Assembly (NCBI GenBank): GCA_016210785.1
Contig: JACQTN010000503.1
Location: forward strand, 1-19,176
Source of the DNA: Armatimonadota bacterium
Lineage (GTDB): Bacteria > Sysuimicrobiota > Sysuimicrobiia > Sysuimicrobiales > JACQTN01
Reading direction: 5' to 3'
DNA length: 19,176 nucleotides
Positions 7,953 through 14,476 of the stretch are shown here, piece by piece (within the stretch, counting starts at the first letter, position 1; every line of letters starts with the position of its first letter). Below the pieces are notes generated by a model that was not told the DNA's origin, did not search any database, and worked only from the letters and a program-made list of their open reading frames with translations. A program made the translations under genes and the position numbers.

Positions 7953-8900
7953 ATGCAGCGTTATCTGGTCAGGCGAATGATCCAGATGATCCCCGTACTC
8001 CTCGGGGTCTCTCTGGCTGTCTTCCTCATGCTGCACGCGCTGCCCGTGGACCCGGTGAGGATGCTGGCCATGGAGACCACCACCGGCACCGCGCCGACGA
8101 CCGAGGTCAGCGAAGAGGTCTACAACAACCTCCGCCGGCAATTGGGGCTCGACCGCCCGCTGCCGGAGCAGTTCGTCCGGTTTGTCTGGAAGGCGCTGCA
8201 CGGCGATCTGGGCAAGTCCTTCCGCAACAACCGCGCCGTCGGCGAGATGCTCCACGAACAGCTCCCCTGGACGGTCCGGCTGACCTTCGCCGGGCTGGGC
8301 GTGTCGCTGCTGCTGGGCATCACGCTGGGCGTGGCGGCGGGGCTGCGTCCCAACTCCTGGCTGGACACCACGTCCATGGCCGTGGCCATGTTCGGCGTCT
8401 CCATGCCCATCTTCTGGCTCGGCCTCATGCTCATCTACGTCTTCTCCCTGTGGCTGAACCTGCTGCCGTCGGTGGGCACGGGGCCGGAGTCCATCATCCT
8501 CCCCGCGGTGGCGCTGGGCTTTCACGCCTCGGCGATCATCGCCCGCCTGACGCGGTCCAGCCTGCTGGAGGTCATGGAGAGCGAGTACGTGCGCACGGCG
8601 CGGGCCAAGGGGCTGGTGGACCGGGCGGTGGTGCTGCACCACGCGTTGAAGAACGCGCTGATTCCCGTGATCACCGTGGTCGGCCTGCAGTTCGGGGCGC
8701 TGCTGAGCGGCGCGGTGGTGACCGAGACGGTGTTCGCGCGGCCCGGCGTGGGCCGCCTGGCCGTGCAGGGCATCATCGAGCGGGACTTCCCGCTGGTGCA
8801 GGGGTTCGTGCTGCTGGCCGGCGTGTCGTACGCCTTCAGTAACCTGCTGGTGGACCTGGTGTACGCGGTCATCGATCCCAGGATCCGGTACGAGCGCTGA
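7953..8900 (+). CDS. ABC transporter permease, DppB type
   Basis: A 315-residue inner-membrane permease subunit of the peptide/nickel importer family (BPD_transp_1). The N-terminus MQRYLVRRMIQMIPVLLGVS is typical of DppB and fixes the start, although no good ribosome binding site is visible before it. One membrane segment lies at about 12-30, then a periplasmic stretch containing the typical GLDRPLPEQFVRF (65-77) and GDLGKSF (84-90), then further segments at about 110-130, 142-172, 180-200, 240-262 and 283-308. The EAA loop that contacts the ATPase, EYVRTARAKGLVDRAVVLHH, starts at residue 211. It would pair with the DppC-type protein encoded at 9061. No ATPase gene is nearby. Confidence 0.95.
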   Translation: MQRYLVRRMIQMIPVLLGVSLAVFLMLHALPVDPVRMLAMETTTGTAPTTEVSEEVYNNLRRQLGLDRPLPEQFVRFVWKALHGDLGKSFRNNRAVGEMLHEQLPWTVRLTFAGLGVSLLLGITLGVAAGLRPNSWLDTTSMAVAMFGVSMPIFWLGLMLIYVFSLWLNLLPSVGTGPESIILPAVALGFHASAIIARLTRSSLLEVMESEYVRTARAKGLVDRAVVLHHALKNALIPVITVVGLQFGALLSGAVVTETVFARPGVGRLAVQGIIERDFPLVQGFVLLAGVSYAFSNLLVDLVYAVIDPRIRYER

Positions 8901-8950
8901 GGCGATGGGTCGGACATGTCTTCGTGCATGCGCAGGACCGGCTGTGCCTG

Positions 8951-9021
8951 TGACCCGCCTGAAATGTCCGGAGCGCCCCGGTTGGGGGCAGACGACGTCT
9001 TCAGACATTTCAGGTGGGTCA
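8951..9021 (+). repeat. 18-bp inverted repeat in the gap between the two permease genes
   Basis: TGACCCGCCTGAAATGTC at 8951-8968 pairs with GACATTTCAGGTGGGTCA at 9004-9021, with one G-U pair (8957/9015) in RNA and a 35-base loop. The gap (8901-9060) also has GACATGTC at 8913-8920, so the element GACATNTC occurs three times (8913-8920, reverse at 8961-8968, forward at 9004-9011). A second small hairpin, ATGGC-gtaaa-GCCAT, lies at 9021-9035. DppB and DppC genes normally almost touch, so a structured 160-base gap is unusual. It may be an mRNA structure or a protein-binding site; I cannot decide. Confidence 0.7.
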
Positions 9022-9060
9022 TGGCGTAAAGCCATTCCACCCAACCTTACGGGCTAGCCG

Positions 9061-9999
9061 ATGAGCGCGTCGCGCGGGGAGTCAAACGGGGCGCCGGCGA
9101 CCGCCGCCGCGATGGCCGAGGGGCTGAGGGCGGCGGGCCACGAATCGTCGCGGATGCGCAGCCGCGGCCGGTTGATGGTCCGGCGCTTTGCGGCCAACCG
9201 CGGAGCCGTCGCCGGTGCCGTGGTCCTGCTCATCCTGATTCTTGCCGCGCTCTTCGCGCCGTATCTCACCACGTACCGCTACGACCGGATCTCTCCGCTG
9301 CGGGCGTACGCGCCGCCCGGCCGGGACAACCTGTTCGGCGCCGACCGGTTCGGCCGGGACGTCTTCGCCCGCGTCTTATATGGAGGCCGGATCTCTCTCC
9401 AAGTGGGGCTGATCGCCACCGCGGTGGGTGCGGGGATCGGCGTGCCGGTCGGCCTCGTGGCGGGGACCGTGGGGGGGAAGGTGGAGGACCTGCTGATGCG
9501 GATCGTGGACATCATGCTGGCGTTTCCCGGACTGCTCCTGGCCATCGGCATCGTGGCCGTTCTGGGGACCGGGTTGACCAACCTGATGATCGCGGTCGGC
9601 ATCGGCTCCGTGCCCGGGTTTGCCCGCCTCGTCCGCGGGTCCGTTCTGTCCGCGCGGGAGAACGAGTACGTGCTGGCGGCGCGGGCCATCGGGTGCCGGG
9701 AGTGGACCACCATGTGGCGCCACATCCTGCCCAACGTGATGGCGCCTATCATCGTGCTGGCCACCCTCAGCGTGGCGAACGCCATCCTGTCGGGGTCCAC
9801 CCTGAACTTCCTGGGGATGGGGGCCAAGCCGCCGTCGCCGGAATGGGGGATCATGCTGGCGGACGGCCGGGACACGCTGGCCCGGGCGTGGTGGATGAGC
9901 GTCTTTCCGGGGCTGGCGATCATGATCACGACGCTGTCCATCAACTTCATCGGCGATGGCCTGCGCCAGGCCTTCGATCCCCGCATGAAGATCCAGTAG
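9061..9999 (+). CDS. ABC transporter permease, DppC type
   Basis: A 312-residue inner-membrane permease subunit, partner of the DppB-type protein encoded upstream. An in-frame TAG two codons before ATG 9061 bounds the gene; no clear ribosome binding site is seen, and starts at 9112 or 9154 would also leave the whole conserved part. Residues 1-35 are a non-conserved cytoplasmic tail. RRFAANRGAVAGAVVLLILILAALFAP, starting at 41, is the typical first membrane segment, followed by FGADRFGRDVFARVLYGGRIS at 92-112 (DppC signature). The EAA loop ENEYVLAARAIGCREWTTMW starts at residue 200. LNFLGMGAKPPSPEWGIML and DGLRQAFDPR near the C-terminus are also typical. Identification is firm; substrate unknown. 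Confidence 0.95.
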   Translation: MSASRGESNGAPATAAAMAEGLRAAGHESSRMRSRGRLMVRRFAANRGAVAGAVVLLILILAALFAPYLTTYRYDRISPLRAYAPPGRDNLFGADRFGRDVFARVLYGGRISLQVGLIATAVGAGIGVPVGLVAGTVGGKVEDLLMRIVDIMLAFPGLLLAIGIVAVLGTGLTNLMIAVGIGSVPGFARLVRGSVLSARENEYVLAARAIGCREWTTMWRHILPNVMAPIIVLATLSVANAILSGSTLNFLGMGAKPPSPEWGIMLADGRDTLARAWWMSVFPGLAIMITTLSINFIGDGLRQAFDPRMKIQ

Positions 10000-10025
10000 C
10001 CGGCGTTGCAGGGAGGCGGATCGGC

Positions 10026-10034
10026 AGGAGGTGA
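10026..10034 (+). promoter_or_regulatory. Very strong Shine-Dalgarno that decides a GTG start
   Basis: AGGAGGTGA is a full-length match to the 16S rRNA anti-Shine-Dalgarno. Its GGAGG core ends 7 bases before GTG 10039. It is the best ribosome binding site in the window, and it argues against the in-frame TTG at 10006 as start of the two-domain hydrolase gene. Confidence 0.8.
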
Positions 10035-10038
10035 CGCG

Positions 10039-11541
10039 GTGGACACAAACGTGCACAACCCGTTCAGGCAGGTCCTGGGAGAGATGCCGCCGCCGCGGCT
10101 GGTGGGGGACCGCACGGCGCTGGTGGTGGTGGACATGCAGTACTTCGATGCCCATCCCGACTGGGGCGAGGGGCTGACCGCCAGGCGGCTGGGCGTGGCC
10201 GCTGCCTTCACGGACCTCTTCGCCCAGGTGGAGGCCACGATCCCCTACATCCAGTCGCTGCTGGCGGTGTGCCGCGAGAAGGGGCTCGAGGTGATCCACC
10301 TCCGGGTCGCCGAGGTCACGGACGACTCGCGCGACGTGGGCTGGAAGCAGGTGGTGCGGGGGCTGGTCGTTCCCAAGAACAGCAAGGAGGCGGAACTGCT
10401 GGAGGAGGTGGCGCCGGCCGGCGACGAGATCGTCATCAGCAAGTCCTCCTCCGGCGCGTTCCCCACCACCAACATCGACCGCATCCTGCGCAACCTGGGC
10501 ATCGAGACGCTGATCTTCACAGGCACGGCCACGGGCGGGTGCGTGGAGAGCACGGTGTGTGACGCCCTGGACTTGGGTTACGACGTGATCGTGGTCTCCG
10601 ACGCCAACGTGTGCTCGACGCCGCGGTCCCACCGGGTGGCGCTGGAGCGGATGGCCGCCCGGGGTGCGCACGTGCGCTCCACCGCGGAAATGCGGGACGC
10701 GCTCGGCGCCCTCGCGCGCGTGGACCGGGAGGCGAAGAGCGGCGTCCGGCGCGCCGAGCAGTACATTCTCTCGTTGGCGCCGACGAAGTCCTGGGAGAGG
10801 AGCCCGTACGAACTCATCTTCGGCCCGGCCATCGGGGTGCCGCTGAGCGCGGAGCGAGGGGCGCTGATCATCGTGGACGCGCAGCGCCTGACGTGTGATC
10901 CGGACGTGGGGCTCGGCAGGATGGCGCGGGAGCGCGCCGCTGTGTCGGTGACCGCGGAAGAATTCTCCGCCTCGCAGGGAGGTGGCACGAGCCACGCCGC
11001 GGCCGCCCTCGAGCCGTACTACGCCCGCGTGCGCCGCGCGCTGGCCACGATCCGCCGGCTGGCCGATGCCGCGCGGGCGGCGGGGATGCTCGTCGTGCAT
11101 GTCCGCACGGCCGCGCGGACGCCGGACGGCCGGGACCTCAGCCGCCGGCTGCGCGCGCGCGGCGTCCTGCCGGTGCGGGGCAGCCGCGAGACCGAGATCA
11201 TGCCGGAGGTGGCGCCGGCGCCGGAGGACGTGGTGGTGGACAAGCCGGGCGGCGGCGTCTGCACCGGGACCGGGCTCGACGAACTCCTGCGCAACGCCGG
11301 CATCGAGACGGTGATCATGACCGGGATGTCCTTTGACGGCGCCGTGGAGCAGTCGATCCGCAGCCTCACCGACCGCAGCTATGGGCTGATCCTTGTCCCC
11401 GAGGCGTGTGCCGCGTATGATGAGCGCCTGCAGGAGGGGTTTTGGAAGATGGGGACGGGGATCATCAACGTAATCGCCGCGGAGGAGATGGTGAAGCGCA
11501 TCGCGTCGCTGCGCGCCCCCGCGGCCGCAGAGCGTGGGTAG
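10039..11541 (+). CDS. Two-domain isochorismatase-like (cysteine hydrolase) protein; second domain lacks the catalytic Cys
   Basis: A 500-residue protein made of two cysteine-hydrolase (isochorismatase-fold) domains in tandem; the usual family member is one domain of about 180-230 residues. Domain 1 (about 25-225) has the complete triad of this superfamily: Asp32 in VVDMQ, Lys135 in ISKSSSGAF, Cys168 in TGGCVEST. Domain 2 (about 273-490) keeps Asp280 in IVDAQ and Lys402 in VVDKPGGG, but the Cys position is Ala435 in FDGAVEQS. Cys408 is near Lys402 but not at the nucleophile position. Domain 1 should hydrolyse an amide or related bond; domain 2 may be structural, regulatory, or of the Cys-independent kind (isochorismatases of the PhzD type also work without this Cys). 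It starts 39 bases after the permease gene and is followed by a related single-domain gene and a metal hydrolase gene. Confidence 0.88.
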   Translation: MDTNVHNPFRQVLGEMPPPRLVGDRTALVVVDMQYFDAHPDWGEGLTARRLGVAAAFTDLFAQVEATIPYIQSLLAVCREKGLEVIHLRVAEVTDDSRDVGWKQVVRGLVVPKNSKEAELLEEVAPAGDEIVISKSSSGAFPTTNIDRILRNLGIETLIFTGTATGGCVESTVCDALDLGYDVIVVSDANVCSTPRSHRVALERMAARGAHVRSTAEMRDALGALARVDREAKSGVRRAEQYILSLAPTKSWERSPYELIFGPAIGVPLSAERGALIIVDAQRLTCDPDVGLGRMARERAAVSVTAEEFSASQGGGTSHAAAALEPYYARVRRALATIRRLADAARAAGMLVVHVRTAARTPDGRDLSRRLRARGVLPVRGSRETEIMPEVAPAPEDVVVDKPGGGVCTGTGLDELLRNAGIETVIMTGMSFDGAVEQSIRSLTDRSYGLILVPEACAAYDERLQEGFWKMGTGIINVIAAEEMVKRIASLRAPAAAERG

Positions 11542-11563
11542 GGGCGAGCGCGGGAGCCATCGC

Positions 11564-12235
11564 ATGCGCCTGCGGGTCCCATTCAGAAATCTTGCCAACG
11601 CCACGCCGGCCTTCCCCATCGCGGAGGGCCGCACGGTCCTGCTGGTGCTGGACGTGCACCGCTTCACGGTGTCGCGTGAGGAGGGCTATGCGCGGCTGGC
11701 GCGGGAGCGCGGGATCTCCCGGGAGCTCGACGAGTACCACGAGCAGGTGGATTTGATGCTACCCAACCTGCGGCGCCTGCTGGACGGATGCCGGCGCCGC
11801 GGCGCGGGCGTTATCTTCACGCGCCTGGTACTCCCGGAAGACGGCGGAGTCTCGACCCAGGCGGAGGTGACCGGGCTGTACGCGGCGCGGGACTCCCTCG
11901 AAGCGGAGTTTCTGCCGGAGGTCGCCCCGCGTTCCGGCGAAGCGGTCTTCGATAAGACGACCGTGAGCGCGTTCAACGGGACGGACCTGGACCGGACGCT
12001 CCGCCACCTGGGAACTCGCTACCTGTTGCTGGCGGGCGTCCCCGCCAACGGCGCCGTGGAGCACACGGCGCGGGACGCCGCGGACCTGGGCTACGGGGTC
12101 GTGATCGTCTCCGACGCCTGCGCCGGGGACACCTGGGCCCATCACGCACTGGTGATGGCCAACGCGGGGAGCGGGCTCGTCCGCGTGCGCACCACGGAGA
12201 TGGTTCTGGAGATGCTCGATCGGAAGAGGACGTGA
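11564..12235 (+). CDS. Isochorismatase-like (cysteine hydrolase) protein lacking the catalytic Cys
   Basis: A 223-residue single-domain cysteine-hydrolase-fold protein. ATG 11564 was chosen because GGGAG at 11552-11556 is 7 bases upstream; a GTG at 11534, overlapping the previous stop, would add 10 residues. The triad Asp (Asp30, LLVLDVHR) and Lys (Lys131, VFDKTTVSAFNGT) are present, but the nucleophile Cys is replaced by Ala164 in PANGAVEHT. The same GAVE tetrapeptide replaces GCVE in domain 2 of the neighbouring protein, so these two domains probably share ancestry or a common constraint. The frame is intact and the gene is tightly spaced (22 bases after the previous gene, 3 before the next), so it is probably expressed. 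It could be a partner subunit, a binding protein or an enzyme with Cys-independent chemistry. Confidence 0.87.
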   Translation: MRLRVPFRNLANATPAFPIAEGRTVLLVLDVHRFTVSREEGYARLARERGISRELDEYHEQVDLMLPNLRRLLDGCRRRGAGVIFTRLVLPEDGGVSTQAEVTGLYAARDSLEAEFLPEVAPRSGEAVFDKTTVSAFNGTDLDRTLRHLGTRYLLLAGVPANGAVEHTARDAADLGYGVVIVSDACAGDTWAHHALVMANAGSGLVRVRTTEMVLEMLDRKRT

Positions 12236-12238
12236 GCG

Positions 12239-13213
12239 ATGGCTTACATCCAGACGGTCACCGGCCGCATTGCCCCGGAGGAACTGGGGCTCACCTACAC
12301 CCACGAGCACCTGCTGTGCGACCAGCGGCTGTGCCGGCAGGACGGGCTGCGCCGGCCGGGCTCGGAGGGCAATCTCATGGTCCTCGACGACATCGAAGTG
12401 GCCATCGGCGAGATGAGGGCGATCCGCGCGCTGGGCGCGGACGCGCTGGTGGAGGTCACCATGCAGGCCTGGGGGCGCGACCTGCCGGGCCTGCGGCGCA
12501 TCTCCGAAGCGTCGGGGATCAAGATCATCGCTACCTCCGGTTTCTACGTGGAGCACTGCCATCCCGGGTTCGTGGCCGAGCAGAGCATCGAGCAACTGGC
12601 GGAGGGTCTGGTTCGCGAGATCACCGAGGGCGTGGACAGGACCGGCATCCGCACCGGCCTGCTGAAGTCCGCCATCAGCCGGCCGGTGGTGGAGGGACCG
12701 GAGGAGAAGTGCGCCCGGGCCGTGGCGCGGGCGCAGCGGGCCACGGGCGCCAGCATCACCACCCACACCTCCGGCGGCATCCGCTTCGAGATCCCCGGCG
12801 GCAACATCGGCATGCAGCTGCTGGATCTCTTCGAGGCGGAGGGGGTGGACCCGCGCCGGGTCATCGTCGGCCACGTCGACGAGAATGCTGACATCCGCTT
12901 CCTGGAGGCGATGTGCCGGCGTGGGGCGTTCGTGCAGTTCGACGTGGTCGGCAAGTGGCACTGGATGCTGGACGAGACGCGAGCCGACCTGATGGCCGCC
13001 CTGGCGGATCGCGGGTATATCGACCACCTGCTGCTGTCCACCGACCGGGCCCGCAAGGCCGAGCTAAAGTCCTACGGCGGCATCGGCTATGCCTACCTGC
13101 TCACGCACTTTGTTCCGCTGCTGAGGAAGGCCGGACTGTCCGAGGAGGACATCCGGCGGATCATGGTGGAAAACCCGCGCCGGGCGCTGGCCATCCACCC
13201 GCCCCCTTCCTGA
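12239..13213 (+). CDS. Phosphotriesterase-family metal-dependent hydrolase
   Basis: A 324-residue amidohydrolase-superfamily protein of the phosphotriesterase (PTE/PHP/lactonase) family, an (alpha/beta)8 barrel with a binuclear metal site. The expected ligands are visible in order: His22 and His24 in YTHEHL, the lysine that is usually carboxylated at Lys143 (IRTGLLKSA), His176 in THTSGG, His212 in VGHVDEN and Asp269 in LLLSTD. Despite the family name, members commonly open lactones or hydrolyse esters and amides of metabolites. The start lies 3 bases after the preceding stop, which points to translational coupling with the cysteine-hydrolase genes and to steps of one pathway. No signal peptide is seen, so the enzyme is probably cytoplasmic. 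Substrate unknown. Confidence 0.92.
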   Translation: MAYIQTVTGRIAPEELGLTYTHEHLLCDQRLCRQDGLRRPGSEGNLMVLDDIEVAIGEMRAIRALGADALVEVTMQAWGRDLPGLRRISEASGIKIIATSGFYVEHCHPGFVAEQSIEQLAEGLVREITEGVDRTGIRTGLLKSAISRPVVEGPEEKCARAVARAQRATGASITTHTSGGIRFEIPGGNIGMQLLDLFEAEGVDPRRVIVGHVDENADIRFLEAMCRRGAFVQFDVVGKWHWMLDETRADLMAALADRGYIDHLLLSTDRARKAELKSYGGIGYAYLLTHFVPLLRKAGLSEEDIRRIMVENPRRALAIHPPPS

Positions 13214-13335
13214 GTGAGCCCTGCACTTCGCTGCCGTGCAAGGACGCCGCATCAGGCGATGCGAACGTAGTCGGGTGTTTCGGGCGGGCGGTGGAGTGCC
13301 CGGAAATCCGCGGGATTGCGTCAAAGGGAGGAAGG

Positions 13336-13677
13336 ATGATGCGCGTTAGGTGGCTGGCCATCCTGGTGCTGTTCGCCGTCGTGCTGGCGGGAACGCTGAT
13401 CACGCGGCCGCGGTCGGCCGCGCAGGTTCCGGGCCAGATGATCACCCCGCAGATTCCCTCGACCGCGGAGCGCATCACTCGCCTGTGGGTGACCATGCCC
13501 TCCAACGGTCTGGTAACGTTGTCGTGGACCGCAGCCTCAGGGACGACCACCACCCTTCAGTTCCCGGATGCCCAGGCGGAGCGGGCGTTCTTTCTCGTCC
13601 GGCAGCACGCCGAGCGGAAGAACGTGCTGGTGGACCGGAACGTGCTGCCTCCGGTCTTCTACGTCGACTTCCGGTAG
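13336..13677 (+). CDS. Small exported or membrane-anchored protein of unknown function (twin A)
   Basis: A 113-residue protein I do not recognise. GGGAGG at 13326-13331 supports ATG 13336 or the adjacent ATG 13339. Residues 5-23 (WLAILVLFAVVLAGTLI) are a signal peptide or membrane anchor without a lipobox. The rest (45-113) looks like a small beta-rich domain: RLWVTMPSNGLVTLSWT, TTTLQFPD, a short helix AERAFFLVRQHAER, and a final strand FYVDF. It is clearly related to the next gene (13764): NGLVTLSWT matches NGNITLAWT, LQFPDAQAERAFFLVRQ matches VQLPEGRAPYALFIAQQ, and FYVDF matches FQVDI. It lies 122 bases after the phosphotriesterase-family gene; that gap holds only a weak TGCAC/GTGCA hairpin near 13221-13240. 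Confidence 0.8.
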   Translation: MMRVRWLAILVLFAVVLAGTLITRPRSAAQVPGQMITPQIPSTAERITRLWVTMPSNGLVTLSWTAASGTTTTLQFPDAQAERAFFLVRQHAERKNVLVDRNVLPPVFYVDFR

Positions 13678-13687
13678 CCGGGGACCG

Positions 13688-13722
13688 GCGCACCCTCGCG
13701 GCAAGGACCGCGGTGGGTGCGC
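13688..13722 (+). repeat. GC-rich hairpin between the twin small genes
   Basis: GCGCACCC at 13688-13695 pairs with GGGTGCGC at 13715-13722. Inside it CGCGG at 13697-13701 pairs with CCGCG at 13708-13712 around the 6-base loop CAAGGA, with a small asymmetric bulge between the two stems. No U-tract follows. It lies 10 bases after the stop of the first small gene and may protect or punctuate the mRNA between the two paralogs. Confidence 0.65.
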
Positions 13723-13763
13723 AGCGAACGTGCTCCCTGATCTTACGGCGGGGAGGGGAGATC

Positions 13764-14081
13764 ATGCGCCCGAAGCCGATGCTGGTCGCCGTGTCCATGC
13801 TGGTGGTGCTCGCGGGGATCCTGCTCATCTTGCCGCATCGTGCCGCGCCGGCGCCGGCCGATACGACGCGGATGACGTTTGTCCGAGTCTTCCTCTACAC
13901 CAACGGGAACATCACCCTGGCCTGGACCGATGGGGCGGGATGGCATGACGTGCAGCTCCCGGAGGGCCGGGCGCCTTACGCGCTCTTCATAGCGCAGCAG
14001 TTTGCCGCGGGACGGGCCGTCCGCACCCAGCGGCAGGGCACCGAGACCATGTTCCAGGTGGACATCGGGACGCCGCGGTGA
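13764..14081 (+). CDS. Small exported or membrane-anchored protein of unknown function (twin B)
   Basis: A 105-residue diverged paralog of the preceding protein. The ATG at 13764 follows GGGAGGGGAG at 13751-13760. Residues 6-23 are hydrophobic (MLVAVSMLVVLAGILLIL), a signal peptide or anchor without lipobox. The mature part (35-102) has the same layout as twin A: FVRVFLYTNGNITLAWTDG, DVQLPEG, the helix APYALFIAQQFAAG and the last strand MFQVDI. Conserved positions include Asn47-Gly48 and Trp54 (Asn57-Gly58 and Trp64 in twin A). Its stop codon overlaps the GTG that begins the downstream permease remnant (GTGA). No known family is recognised; an extracytoplasmic accessory role for the neighbouring transport/hydrolase genes is inference from context only. 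Confidence 0.8.
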   Translation: MRPKPMLVAVSMLVVLAGILLILPHRAAPAPADTTRMTFVRVFLYTNGNITLAWTDGAGWHDVQLPEGRAPYALFIAQQFAAGRAVRTQRQGTETMFQVDIGTPR

Positions 14082-14476
14082 GTGGGGTTCCCTACGGCCG
14101 GAACGTGCGAGCCCAGGTGATCGCGCTGCGGGAGATGGAGTTCGTGGAGGCGGCGCGGGCCATGGGGGCGCAGACCGGGCGCATCCTCCTCCGCCACGTC
14201 CTCCCCAACGCCTGGGCGCCGGTGATCGTCATCGCCAGTTTCGCGGTGGCGAGCACGATCATCGCGGAAGCGTCGCTGAGTTTCCTGGGCCTGGGCGTGC
14301 CGCCCGGCATCCCGTCCTGGGGCGGCATGCTGGCGGAGGGACGCGACTACCTGGAGCGGGCGTGGTGGCTGGTCACCTTTCCCGGCATCTCCCTCATGCT
14401 GACGGTGTTGGGGATCAACCTGCTGGGCGACTGGGTACGCGACTACCTGGACCCACGCCTGCGCCACGAAACATAA
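14078..14476 (+). pseudogene. C-terminal remnant of a DppC-type ABC permease
   Basis: The 132 codons encode only the last third of a DppC-type permease: the EAA loop (MEFVEAARAMGAQTGRILLRHVLPN, starting near residue 20), two or three membrane segments, LSFLGLGVPPGIPSWGGML and GDWVRDYLDPRLR. Compared with the intact DppC-type protein in this window it begins at the equivalent of residue 187, so the first four or so membrane segments are missing. The frame begins at GTG 14078, overlapping the stop of the small gene; homology starts within a few codons, so the break point is around 14085-14095. The remaining frame has no stop or frameshift, so the truncation may be recent, or the fragment may be translated by coupling. 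It is only moderately similar to the permease at 9061 and therefore came from another importer set. It is very unlikely to be functional. Confidence 0.85.

Noticed and set aside
11261..11263. Cys408 of the two-domain hydrolase as a substitute nucleophile
   Set aside because: It lies a few residues after the catalytic Lys, at the position of Phe in domain 1, not at the nucleophile elbow; a structure model would be needed to revive the idea.
9376..11667. 763-codon minus-strand frame opposite permease and hydrolase genes
   Set aside because: Shadow of three plus-strand genes with strong motifs; low-complexity His/Arg/Gly-rich translation and no ribosome binding site.
13214..13335. Terminator after the phosphotriesterase-family gene
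   Set aside because: Only a weak TGCAC/GTGCA stem with flanking partial pairing and no T-run; not enough to call.
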